Assembly: GCA_030435675.1 (NCBI GenBank)
Contig: CM059621.1
Span: 17,360,001-17,424,000, forward strand
DNA: 64,000 nucleotides
DNA from: Steinernema hermaphroditum
Lineage: Eukaryota; Nematoda; Chromadorea; Rhabditida; Steinernematidae
Direction of reading: 5' to 3'
Below the pieces are notes generated by a model that worked only from the letters and a program-made list of their open reading frames with translations, had not been told where the DNA came from and ran no database searches. A program made the position numbers and the translations under genes. Every line of letters starts with the position of its first letter. Within the stretch, counting starts at the first letter, position 1. Of the stretch, positions 24,001 through 35,030 are shown piece by piece.

Positions 24001-26651
24001 GAAATGACACAATAGTTGGGGGACATCAATCATAATTTGTCATAAATAAGTGGCATATAGCCGTTTCAGCCGTATCCCTTGATCTCAACCATCCCCCCTG
24101 GGATGAGTTGGGATTTCGACCGTCCCCCACATCTAGGGATCAACAGTGTCGTTTCAGCCACCGAGTCATTCTAGAGGGGATGGTCCAGATCTCAGGGGAC
24201 GGCTCAAAGCACAAAAAAGGACGGTCCTTCATTCTTTTAAGTCATTGCATAAAAACGGAACATCGTGAGCTGTAAACTTAGTGTTTGTTTCGCTCTTTGC
24301 GAGGGCGTTTCATTCGTGATTAGTGGCTGTCGGAATAGGTTCCCTTTGTAGTCTCTATTGTCAAAAGACCGACTACTCATGTGCTTAACCGTACCTTAAG
24401 TTCTGACGCGCTTTTATGTTTAGCCTCTACAAACAAATGAAGATACCAATGAAGATTCAAATGCAACCATCGGTGAATAGCGTCATAGAAGAATTCACAA
24501 AATTCTTCCAGAACATGCCGGTATAAGCAGCCTTCCAAACAAATATCTGCATGAATTGCCTAGATCTTCAACGGCAGTAAGATGTCAATAATGTCACCGA
24601 AACTGCTCTCATTCTTCCCAACTCGCCAGAAAACACATTTACTCTCTCCTTCTCTGTTGAGCTTCCAGAAGGATGGTCTATGGTCACTTCCCGACGTTCT
24701 GCAGGTCTAAACGATTGCGACTGAAAATCGATAGCGGAGAGTTTCAGATCGTTTCTGGGGGAGAAAGCCAGGCGAATCAACTCCTCGACTTCATTCTCGA
24801 TGTCAGTGGCGCTTCACAGACTCTTCAGTCATTGGTGGACAAGATGAGTGCCGAGATGGATCAGATGGAGCACGAGATTTATCCGCAGGTGCAGGAGATG
24901 CAGCGCCTCGACAGGATATGGAGCCGCATCTCCAGTACGTACAACGATCGGCAAAAACAACAGTTCAAAGAGAGGGGATATGCCTTCCTGGAACCGTATC
25001 AGTTGGCTATGCTCTACAGTAGTCGAAGTGAGTTGAATTCATGGTTGCTGCTTGTAAAGGGTGCTCAAAATGCTGTACCAACAAGTCTCGTGTATCCAAC
25101 CTTTTCGCATTTAAAAGGCTTAAGGAGGCTTACGGAGTCGAACGTGGCTATCCCATCATGGCTTCTTGGCAAAATTCGGAACGAAAGCTAACACGAAAAA
25201 CCCCTGCATTCAACCGAATCCATTGAACTTCTGAACTACACAAAAACATGATTGCAATCCTCTTTTTCACGCTTTTTTTTCGCTTTCTGAAATCGATTCC
25301 TAAGCGGCAATTCTACATATATCACCGTGAGCGCCGAGGTACTCCGTCTACGTCCGACTGGCGCAGTCCGTAGGTTGCTTGACTTTATCCTTATTTTCCT
25401 TTTACAATGGGTAAAAAAGAGAAATTGTGAGGTACTGTAGTCAGAATGCTTTTAGGGTTAAGCACCAAGAGTTCCACGTTTCCCTCTCCGTCATATTGAC
25501 TATGAACGCAATCTATTAGAGAGTCAATCTCCAAGAAACCTCACGGCTCAGTTAGCATCTCTGCCAGCAACAAGCCCAATTTTCCTCTCGATTTACAAAA
25601 TTACAATTTCAGTTGTGCCTAACATGAACATCGACCTCCAAACCTACTCCAAAATGTCGGTAGAGCAGAAAGAAGCGCGGATAGAGGAAGACATTCGAAA
25701 GCTGGCAGCTCTGAACAGGCCCGACGTCAAGGAATGGCCGCCGATTTATCAAAACGGTAATGCAACTGAGACGTTTTAATGTTCATTTATCTCCAGCCCA
25801 GAGAAATTTTGTTCGCCGCCTAAAGCGCCAAACCGACGACGAGACCGCCGCGGAACATCACTTCGAAACCCTACTGCCCTTCTCCTTCGCGCCTTTGATC
25901 GGCAGAGGCGCTTCTCTGGAAGTCGTCACTCTCTCACCACACGCTTTCGTCGCCGAGATTCTTTTCCCTGAGGCCTTGACGGTATGTCCGACCCACTCTG
26001 ATCCAGCTCACGTTATTCCAGTGGCACACGCTGGTTCCTCGGGCCTTCATTGCCTCCGTCTTGAGCCCTAACGCCTTGGTGGGACGTGTCCTCTCCCCAT
26101 CGGCCCTTCGAACCGAAGTCCTCTCTCCTCGAGCTCTAACGCCCTTCATTCTGTCGCCAGAAGCCCTAATGATCGATATCCTCTCGCCGAAGTTCTTGGA
26201 AACCAGAGTGCTCGCTCCAGAAGCCCTCGTTGTTAAGGTGCTCAGTCCAAGTAGGTGCAAGTTTTCTTCACTGAAAGTCTTCGTTTTGTCAGATTTCTTA
26301 AATCCTTACGTTGCGTCGCCGGAGGCATTGGGCGTTCTCGTCCTCAGTCCTACGATTTTGTCGCCCAAGTTTCGAAGCGAAGGAGCCATGATGGTGGAGG
26401 TACGGTTTATCCCCTATCCCCTACCCTCTATCCTTTGCCCTCTATCTATTCAATTGTTTTAGATTCTGTCACCTGAAATCTTAAGTGGGGACGTGGAGGA
26501 AGAAAAAGAAAAAGAAGAGAAAGAGAAGGAGGAGAAAGAAAAGGAGGAGAAAGAGAAAGAAGAAAAAGAAGGCAAAACAGAAGATAAAGAAGAAGGAGAA
26601 AAAAGCGAACATAATCCAGATCGATCTCAAGTTACACATTTACGAGGGTAG
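21063..26651 (+). CDS. MLT-10-like moulting-cycle protein, secreted
   Basis: Eleven exons with consistent phases: 21063-21126, 21174-21256, 23151-23496, 23537-23651, 24424-24520, 24748-25027, 25613-25756, 25797-25981, 26022-26250, 26293-26399, 26463-26651. Sum 1839 nt, 612 residues. Residues 1-20 are a signal peptide (IALLLMLAPNFIF). The N-terminal half is helical with conserved Cys (KYAKCIIPLL, SSACSKY). The C-terminal half holds the signature of the nematode MLT-10 family, tandem units such as VLSPNAL, VLSPSAL, VLSPRAL and ILSPEAL. The protein ends in a low-complexity Glu/Lys tail (repeated EEKEKE). In C. elegans mlt-10 is secreted by the hypodermis and needed to shed the old cuticle; the family has many paralogues, so no exact orthologue is claimed. 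The 1894-bp second intron contains a 1.2-kb palindrome and tRNA-Lys/tRNA-Tyr genes. The acceptor of exon 6 is the least certain. Confidence 0.85.
21491..22697. repeat. 1.2-kb palindromic element with tRNA-like arms, inside an intron
   Basis: Arms of about 485-490 bp (21491-21976 and 22205-22697) are almost perfect reverse complements around a spacer of about 228 bp. The same 79-codon frame is therefore present at 21827-21588 (-) and 22355-22594 (+). Each arm contains a tRNA-like promoter pair, box A TGGCTGAACTGG and box B GGTTCGACTCC about 40 bp apart, and the right tip has the CATTCCCTTGTTAG motif. A related single copy lies at about 32300-32535. Best read as a tRNA-related short element that became a palindrome; it lies in intron 2 of the MLT-10-like gene. 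Confidence 0.8.
22745..22817 (+). tRNA. tRNA-Lys (CTT)
   Basis: Intact 73-nt gene in intron 2 of the MLT-10-like gene, same strand as the host. Together with the tRNA-Tyr at 22933 it repeats the 9053/9241 module, including much of the 115-bp spacer. Confidence 0.95.
22933..23017 (-). tRNA. tRNA-Tyr (GTA) with 12-nt intron
   Basis: 85 nt, same sequence as the other Tyr genes, antisense to the host MLT-10-like gene and inside its intron 2. Confidence 0.95.
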
Positions 26652-28231
26652 TATGCACAGTCCAGTGATTTCGACCATGACATTTTGTTATCAGTTGCTT
26701 CTAATAAATGTTTTATGCGTCGGTCTTGTTACAAAAAGTAAAAGAGAAAGTGAATCTTCTGAACGAGGGTTCACCTTTTTGCCCATGAAACAACTCATAA
26801 CTCGACACATTTGTGGGCTTATTTTGGCGTTGTTTTCCACTAGACGGCTAATCTAATCACTGTGAACCCGTTTTCAGCACTATGTTCCCGGTCTAGTCAT
26901 TAGTCGCTAACAATATTTTCAGTTCCTCTAGATGGTCTATTTCTGTTCGCTATTTCCGACACGGCGGATCCGTTCCCCTTTCCCTAATTGTGTTTATCCA
27001 TTTTGGCCTTTCTCGCCTCCGCATGCTTCTCCACCGCCCCTCTGTTTATATTAAGCCATCGATTTTTTGGGGGTTATAGGCTTTTATTCGTTGGTAATGA
27101 GGTTTTTAAATTTCGCTATCCCAGCTCTGGTTCGACTCGGAGGCTCCAGCTCTGAGCATCCGATGGCGAACTTCGGGAATCATCCCTTGTTCCTTTCGTT
27201 TATTTTGATCCAAACTTCGAAAAACCGTGGAATGTACCCTCCTAACTTTCCGTCATGTCTCGCCACGCCCGACCGCAACTTTTCGCTCCATTTTTCAAAT
27301 GTCACCCCTCTGACTTCCGCTTGATTCCTGCTTTTAATTCTGTTCGCCTCGATCCTGATTGATGCCATCGATCGGGCCGGTTTTTAGGATTGTTCTACAT
27401 GCACTTTTGTGTCACTTTATAATTGTTTTCGCTTGAACAGGGCGGGAGCCTTTGACGTTGTGGGGGCTGTTTTGAGTTGAAGTAGGTGAAAATGGGGAGG
27501 CACACCGAAATGGAATTGCTTGTTTGGCGCTTGTCACCGATTTGATTATTCGTGCAGTTTCAGATTCCTTCGGCAATCACTTTTTGAGAGCAAGAATTTG
27601 ACGATTTAGGTGTTGTTTCCATTTGGATTTTTAACTCAGAACGTGACCGGGTCGGAGGATATCGCATTGTGTATCACTTTTTATCGCGATTTACATCTTT
27701 TCGCGCCTTGTTATATTCGTAAAAGAGTGTTTAGAAGCGCACTTGAGTGGAGCAATCAGTTTTTGGTATGAACAAGAAGTGGTTGTTGGTAAATTTAAGT
27801 TTTTTTTGGACTCTATTTGTCGGCGTGCAGTCAGAACAAGGTTTCCGCGGCTTTCCTCTGTACTAGGTCCAAAGAATTTATCAGAGCTATGTCCAGTGGC
27901 CGTTTTGTTCTAATTCCAGTTTCAATCACAATCAGACTTTTATTCATAGTAGGCAACTGCAATCACTGTCAGGGCTATCCAGAGTTCCGTCCACTTACAG
28001 CCATCCGGCACAGACACACTCTCACAAATTGGCTCAGTTTAATTCCTTCGCTTTCAATTGTGTTGGCACTTTTAGCGGAACTTGTTGGACGCCGGACGTT
28101 CGTTAAACCATAGAACGGAATTGCTCCGTCTGACGGGCGTTTCGCTCTAACTGGAATCCATAAGATCACTCAGTCATCGAATACTCGCGTGTCTTCGTTT
28201 CATGCACTGTACATCGCTCTACATTGCAGAT
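26652..28231. other. Intergenic, no gene seen
   Basis: AT-rich with pyrimidine-rich stretches; frames up to 123 codons run out of the Glu/Lys tail of the upstream gene in the wrong frame and are shadows. The segment 26950-27360 is moderately GC and may hold regulatory sequence for the Iwr1 gene, but no element can be named. Confidence 0.4.
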
Positions 28232-29162
28232 ATGGCCTCAGAAGAACCAGTCGATACGCTTATCCGAATCCGGCGGAAACGTTCGGCGGCGCCGCTCACC
28301 GGTCTCGTTCTGTCAAAGAAACGGTGCCGAGGCGACCAACCCGAAGCGAGGTACGCGTCCGTCGTTCTCTACCGTCACGTCGGCTCCTCTGAGCATGCCG
28401 AGCAAGTGGCGAATCTCACTGAGGAAGTCGTCCTCGACTCCAACGTCAAATTCATTGAATACGCGCCTTCTCTCGAAGAAGAAACGAGGAAGAGAACCAT
28501 CGACGGACCGAAGGCCGCACCTCTCGGTCATGTGGATGAGTTGATGAGCGTCTTCAACGAAATCGACCTCTCAACAAAGGCGTCAACGTCGACAAGTCAG
28601 AAGCAAGTGCCGCAAATCAGTGATATCACAGTCAATGGAGCTCCGATGATTCGAATGAGCAAGGAGCTGCAGCCAATAAATGGTAATCCATCATGATTAT
28701 GTTGTGTCGGATACGATGTTCCGTGTCCCTTCAGATTTTACAATTTGATATCTTTCAGATAACGAATATATATACGACTTCTACTACTCAAAGAACTTCA
28801 ACAAACAGCGCCCGGATGAAGCAGGCCTAAGCTCACAATACTTTGACGTGCGTGTCGTCAAAGACGACAACGATATCGCGCTCTACGAAGGCGATTTCAT
28901 CTCGTACGCGTCGGACTCCGACGCCTCGTTCGACTACGACTCCGAGGACTCGAACGACGAGAACTACTACAAGAACGATTATCCCGACGAGGAAAGTTGT
29001 GACAGCTGCGACGATAACGACGAAAGCGGCTTCGATCTCTACGGAATACGCAACAACCGCGACGACTACAATGGTGAGCGGTTTGGTGGAACCTGCTTCA
29101 GTGTAAAGGTGGTGTTTTTAGAGTATGACGATGTCAACGAGGAGACCGACGAGGACGATTAG
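28232..29162 (+). CDS. SLC7A6OS: Iwr1/SLC7A6OS-type RNA polymerase II nuclear import factor
   Basis: Three exons: 28232-28682, 28759-29073, 29122-29162; 807 nt, 268 residues. The N-terminus has TLIRIRRKRSAAPLTGLVLS, close to the conserved Iwr1 start (LRVKRKRG/DPLxALVL), followed by VLYRHVGSS. The second exon carries the family core YIYDFYYSKN ahead of a long Asp/Glu/Ser-rich region (DSDASFDYDSEDSNDE) that ends the protein. Iwr1 binds assembled Pol II in the cytoplasm and uses an N-terminal NLS for its import. The second in-frame ATG (28232) was chosen because the first adds ten unlike residues. The DNase II gene follows on the same strand after 162 bp. Confidence 0.8.
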
Positions 29163-29324
29163 AACGGAGCACATGGACTTGTTGATGCATCATGTCGATT
29201 ATTTTCGCACTTTTTGTTTTTTGTGAAGTTGAGAGTTTGGATAAATCGTCGCCGCGTGAATGTTTGCAAACCACAACTCGCGGCATTCTCATGTCCACGG
29301 GCGCGGGAATCGGTCGTTTCAGGC

Positions 29325-30993
29325 ATGGGTGCTCGCGTTTTTGGCCTCTTTGTTTACATACTGGCTGCAACATGCGATGGATTCTCCTGTAAGAACGATT
29401 GCGGGCTAGATGTCGACTGGTATGTTACTTGTCTCGCATTTGTTTTTCGATACAGATAGATGGACTGGTTTTGAGTGCCTTGTCAAGCTGAAAACTAAAT
29501 CTGGATTGTTCATATTCCTAATATTCATCAGTGTGGAATGAATGTGAGCATTTAGGTTCGTGGGAACAAAGCCACCGCAGATCAGAGAGAAGCGCAGCGT
29601 AGTGTCCACTGGAGGAGAGTTCTACTTCGTCGATTCGAAGTCCGACCCTGATTCGGCCTGTTGGACCCGTTCTCCTTTCAACATCAGCAGCCAGGACGGC
29701 CCTATTGGTGCCACACTAAAACAAATTTATGCGAATAAAGGAGATCCTGTAAGTGAAATAGTTCTCCTCTTTTTCTGTACCACGTCTTTCCAGGACGTGT
29801 TCTATCTGGTCTTCAACGATCAGCACCCAAGCGGCAAGACTGACTCCTACAGAGGTCATACCAAGGGAGTTATGCTCTTCAACGGCCGCCAAGGCTTCTT
29901 CCTCTCCCACAGCGTCCCGAAATTCGTCGATTTGACGAAGAGCGCTTATGAGTACCCGGAGACAGGAGTAAGAAACGGTCAATCGTTTGTGTGCATCTCG
30001 TTCGATAGCTCTGCTCTCAAAGATCTCGGTGTGCTTTCTGTGAATTTCTCTACTTGTCACGCCCTGTTTAGGCACTTATCTTCTCTACACAATGCCTTCC
30101 ATTGTCGATTCGCAGTTACCAACGGCGATGGGAATAAAATACCTGGACCTGCAGAGAGTTATCGCTAAGCGTTCACTTGACAGGGACGCGAATACGACGG
30201 CCGTTTTCAAGATGACCTCACTCGGAGGACAAAAGTTTGTTCTGTTCGCGAAGCATAAGAAGTTCGACAGAGGTATGTCCTTATCGCCTAACCACTGGAA
30301 TGAAAGAATAGTCGTTACCATGACGCGCCCTTCTAGCTTTCCCTATTAATAAAATTAGTTAAAGATTAAGCTAACAACAAAGGAAGGCAAAGAAAAATTC
30401 TGAGACATTAGAAGAAAAATGGAAAAAATTAGCCCGATGCGGGGGTCGAACCCGCGACAGCCAGATTAAGAGTCTGGTGCTCTACCGACTGAGCTAACCG
30501 GGCGTCTGTCTCCTTTGATCACTTCCAAGTCACAATGCCCATCTCACTCCAATCTCCTCGTTGTACTTCGTTTTTAGATCTCTACGCGGACTGGATCGCT
30601 CCAAACATCAAAGGTTCACTGTACACCGAAACGTGGCTGAATGGAGACGGCGACCTCGCACCGTCTTGTGGCAAATACAAGGTGCATATTCTTACCGTAA
30701 CCCTTCCCACAGTCCACTTAAGACCTACAACGTACGATCGGAGAGGTTGGGCAGCTTCAACTTTACTTCAAGTAAGGATCACTCAAAGTGGGCAGTCACT
30801 GACAGCACGAAACTGCCCGTCACCTGCTTGGGCGACATCAACCGTCAGGTGAGGAAAGGTTACGGTAGCGCGTGGCAACAGATTGCATTTGAAGAAATCA
30901 CAATTCAACCGGGCTGGCGGAGCAGTTTGTGTGCGGCACACGGGCCTCTGGAGGCTATATCGAGGATTCGTCGGCGACGCCGAGAAGTGCTGA
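29325..30993 (+). CDS. Deoxyribonuclease II (lysosomal/secreted acid DNase)
   Basis: Seven exons: 29325-29419, 29556-29748, 29794-30028, 30072-30272, 30578-30681, 30723-30848, 30895-30993; 1053 nt, 350 residues, the usual family length. Residues 1-20 form a signal peptide; mature start SCKNDCGLDVDWFVGTKPP. The first catalytic region is FFLSHSVPKF (His about 135), followed by the family block YPETGVRNGQSFVCISF. The second is KDHSKWAV (His about 296, Lys 298). The end GGAVCVRHTGLW...EKC is typical. It cleaves DNA with 3'-phosphate ends at acid pH; C. elegans relatives NUC-1, CRN-6 and CRN-7 degrade apoptotic and dietary DNA, and I cannot say which is closest. A splice acceptor TTTCAG ends 2 nt before the ATG, suggesting trans-splicing. 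Intron 4 contains a tRNA-Lys. The coding end overlaps the sul-1 coding end on the other strand by 39 bp. Confidence 0.9.
30431..30503 (-). tRNA. tRNA-Lys (CTT), intronic
   Basis: 73-nt gene in intron 4 of the DNase II gene, antisense to it. The T-loop reads TTCGACC where the other copies have TTCGAGC; the rest is intact. Confidence 0.9.
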
Positions 30994-33900
30994 AATCTCT
31001 CGTTTGTTCTGCACAGCAATAAAGATCGTACTTTTCTCCTTCGGTGCTTTCCTTTCGTCGTGGACGAGAGGTTCGAACCACTTCGCCGAGCCGTAGTGTT
31101 CACATTCTCTCGACGTCTTGCACGATTTCAGTAAGCTCAGTTGACTGCTAAGTACTTCCAACGTGTTGAAATCGAGCTGATAGGCTATGTTCGTTAGCTG
31201 AAATATGGGGAAAACAGTACAAAACAGGTTAAGCGTTGAGGGCAGATCAGGCATGCTTTTTTGGTAGACAGTCTAGACCCCCAGACATCACTTGTTCATT
31301 GCGTATTCGTGTGTGCCTCTAGTAAAGGACTGGCCGTGCGCTCCCTGTATCACGCCCAGCAACAACATCACAACAGAAACAACGGAGACTACGGTAGGTG
31401 TGGCAATGTTCTTACCTGGTATGGGTCGTCATTGAGATCGTAGAAGCTGATGAATTCAGTTATGAACTCGCAGTAGAGGAAGTTGTGCGTTTCGTTGACG
31501 GTCCTAAGGCACCAGTAGGTGTTGTTGTTCGAATTCTGGCAGAAACAGAATTCGCCCAAATCCGACGGCCACAGCGGAGGCGTCCTCCAGTGCTGATCGT
31601 TGTGGGTGAAGCAGTTCATTTGAGGAATGTTGCAGTTGGCCTTGGCGTCGTTCCTCAGCCACTTCCTCGAATTCCACCGTGCTCTCCTTCTGTTTGGCTG
31701 ATTTTGGGCGAGCTGTGGTCGGAGAGATCTGAACATGACTCTTTTTCTAAGCTCTTTGATGGTTGGATTACTGTAGGGGATGAGCCTCCATCGGGGCACA
31801 GTCGCATTCGCTGGCTGTAGAAGTGTTTGTCACCCTCGCGTGTCTCAACTTCTTTCTCTCATCGCGGAGATTCCACAGTTTCCGTCTCAAGTTTTCGATC
31901 TTCTCGTCCACTTTTGTTCGCCTTATGTCGATTTTAGACAAGAAAGGGTCGTCCAGGCATGTGCCGTTCAACTCACATGGAACGTTTCGCTTCTTGCGGT
32001 TGAATGTTCCCTGGTACCAGGAGTTGTTGCGCAGGATTGTGTCCTGAAAATGGTTGGTATATGCATTTATATTTTTATAGGAAATGATCGGAACTTAAAA
32101 TAGAGGGAAAGTACACCTAAATACCATGTGTTGTAATACGGACAACCCTATCGCGCATCTACTTAATGGCTTTTTTTCTTTTTACTGTTTTTGGGTCTCA
32201 CATCTCTGAAACGGTGGCGCCTTTTTGGCCTGTTGGGTGTTTTTTCAAGCCAAATATCGAATTTCGTTTTACAAGGGAATGGAAAAGACGAATCGAAAAT
32301 ATATATGAAGGGGGGGGGGGAGTCGAACCCTGGTCTACAAAATGACAGGCACGAGTTTTACCGAGTCCACCGTACTGGCAGAGCGATCAACTTCGGAAAT
32401 TATACCTATACCCCCGCTCGCATAGCGTATAATCCGACGTCTTTTGGTACAACCTTTAAGAATGTAGGCCTACCTATATGTCAAGTTTCAGCTCTGTCCG
32501 AGGTTGACACTTCACAAAAGTTCCCTTGTTAGATCGAATTTTTAAAGAAGAGTCTAGGTTAAAACCACCCTCGAGACCCAAAGCCAGATTCGAAAACTGA
32601 ACCCTTCCATCGTTTTACCTTCCCTTTTTAATCCTAGAACAAGCAGAAAGGTTCCCATAATCATGCATCCCTACCTCGAACAACTCCTGAAGAAGTTCAT
32701 TTTGCCACTGTCTTCTCAGTTCCTTGCTCAGTCCAATAGGATATCGCGATCGATCCAGGTCGTAGATGGAGCGGACAAACACTTCTAGAACCCTTGTCTC
32801 ACGCCAGAAACGCCCATTTTGCTTACCTTTATCGTGTCTTCTCTTCCTGTTAGTCCCGTCCTTGGGACAGAAGCATGTTTGCCTCACGGCGACCGGCTCG
32901 CAACACTTGAAGATGCGCCACCTTCCGCCCGGGGTCTGCATGCACTTCCACTTCTGGTTGCGCGAGCAGGGCGATCGGAATTCTCTCTTCTTGCACGCGT
33001 TCTCAAGAAGATAGTCCTTGTTGAAGTTCTCCTTCTGCTTCAGCATTCTGTCCGACACCTTCCGCAGCTTCGGCATTTTTCTAAACTACCGTACACCATT
33101 TGTCTACTTTGTGGAGGTTCTACCCTCTTTCGATTAATACCGTATGCCTCCACTCGATCTCCATGGTCATATTGTGACGCTTTTTAAAGCCTTTGACATC
33201 GGAGAAGACGTCCAGAATCGATCGACCGTCCATGTGGCTGGGGATGGGAACGCCGGCCATGTCCAGGATCGTCGGAGCAATATCTACGTTGGATACCGGT
33301 TTGAATGTCCTAAACTACGGTCTTCAAGACACGTCTATGGCTCAAACTGACGATACGTTCCGGGGAAGGCCAGGCCCCCTCATAAAGAAGGGAACTTTGA
33401 TGTCGAATTCGTACGGCATGTTCTTTCCCTTGATGAGTCCGTACTGACCCAGATGGTAGCCATGATCGCTGGTGAAGATGATGTACGTGTTGGAGAGCTT
33501 GTTGTAGAGACGGACTTCGTTGAGGACCTAAGAACGACTCCAACTCTGTGGCATCTTAGTGTTCATACTCTTTGGACGGCGTCGTCGACACTTTGAAGGG
33601 TTTGCAATCTTCTTCTGTGAAGCATGTCGGTGAATACCACGTGTACGGGCTCCATCTTCCCAGTGTGCTGCAGAAGCCACTGCTTATCAGGATTGGGGGC
33701 GTAGTTCCAGGAATCGGTTCTGAAAGGTCATTGCTCTAGTTTTTTAATGAAACTATTGAGAATCGGTCTAATTATGTAGCATACTGTATATGATGAGCGT
33801 TGATCACTGTCTGTGTGGATCATTGCGAACGTGTTTGATTTGTAAACCGATCGGAGTCTGTTCGACACCGGCCCCAGCCCTTCTTTTGTCTGGTGTCTGA

Positions 33901-35030
33901 AATCGACCGCTCCTCGAATGATCGACCGTGCACGATTGTCAAGTGCTCAAGTCGATTTGACTCAAGTAGACTTGATGACGCCGAGTGTACTGGTCTCAGA
34001 TTCGAGGTCCCAACACGATTGTCATACTATCCAGAAAGCGGTTTCAATTTTCGTTATGCCGTTAAAAACGGTCCCTTATATCGCGCCGTCACTATGCCTA
34101 GAGAATCTTCGAACCTTCTTTACCTGTGAGTTTCGACGTTTCCGAACATTTCCGAGTATTGTGGCGCCGGATCTTCGGGGCCGTGCGGAGCGGGGAAGCT
34201 TAGTACTGTAAGAAAGGGCTCGTCAGGGTGCTCGTTCATGTGCCTCTCGATGAAGGAGATTGTATCGTTTGCAACGAGGTCGGTCAGATAGTCCTGTAGA
34301 CCGCAGCATTGCCCTCTGGACTACGGTAGGAACATACCGATTCGTAGTCAAATCCATGTCTAATCTTTTGTCCGTTGAAGTTGACCGTGTAGTTGTAAAA
34401 TCGACTATTCCTGATAAGTCCCATCCACTCCGTCCATCCCGGGGGCACATAGCTCCCGTCGTATTCATTCAGGTACTTCCCAAAATAGGCAGTACGGTAG
34501 CCGGCCTCGTGGAGATATTTTCCGAAGACGCGGTCCTCGTGGACATCACTAAATCAAAAAAGTCGTTTTTTGTGCTTTTTTTTATCTGACCTACCGCCAC
34601 TCGGGTCCCGAACAGTTGTGGTTGTTGGTGAGAACATGATGGTTGTGGACATAGAGGCCTGACAAGATGGTCGACCGACTCGGACAGCAAATGGGCGTCG
34701 TGACGAAGCCGCTCTTGAATTCGACGCCCTTGCTGCGGAGGAGTTTGAGGGTTTTAGGCATAAACTCCATGGAGCCGAGCTCGATATCCTGGTCGTCAGT
34801 GATGAAGAGGATGATGTTAGGCCGGGTGACATCGCTGAAAGAAAGAGAAGGCGATGTAAGACGGCTCGCTGAAAATCTCTTTTTGAAAGGGGGCTCATAT
34901 TATGTGCTGAGAAATGGTGCTGATCTCAATATGTGGCACTTTAAAGCGTTTTTCTATAAATTCACAAGGCCTACCTGAGGGTCTCGGAAGCGCCTAGGAG
35001 TACAACGAGGAAAAGTAATAAAAAACGCAT
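30955..35030 (-). CDS. sul-1: Heparan sulfate 6-O-endosulfatase (SULF/SUL-1)
   Basis: Twelve exons, 5' to 3': 35030-34975, 34834-34595, 34548-34338, 34293-34124, 33719-33569, 33527-33352, 33309-33124, 33080-32827, 32784-32675, 32043-31772, 31746-31416, 31197-30955; 2400 nt, 799 residues. Signal peptide [14 protein letters not shown], then the sulfatase fold: metal-binding ITDDQD, formylglycine motif CCPSR (Cys 68), [26 protein letters not shown] and [14 protein letters not shown] basic hydrophilic domain follows ([17 protein letters not shown], then KRKKR-type stretches), unique to SULF enzymes. The C-terminal domain has CFTHDNxHW-like and [17 protein letters not shown] blocks, near-identical to animal SULFs. 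The enzyme trims 6-O-sulfates from cell-surface heparan sulfate and so tunes growth-factor signalling. A splice acceptor abuts the ATG, suggesting a trans-spliced leader. Confidence 0.92.
32290..32535 (-). repeat. tRNA-like short element in a sul-1 intron
   Basis: On the minus strand this reads CTAACAAGGGAAC at one end, then about 110 bp, a tRNA-like block with box A near TGGACTCGG and box B GGTTCGACTCC, and a run of 12 C/G. Layout and several words (GCCTGTCATTTTG-type before box B) match the arms of the palindrome at 21.5-22.7 kb. It sits in the intron between sul-1 exons 9 and 10. I read it as one member of a SINE-like family. Confidence 0.6.

Noticed and set aside
23564..24029. Minus-strand frames within 23.5-24.0 kb
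   Set aside because: They lie over exon 4 and intron 4 of the MLT-10-like gene and show no domain.
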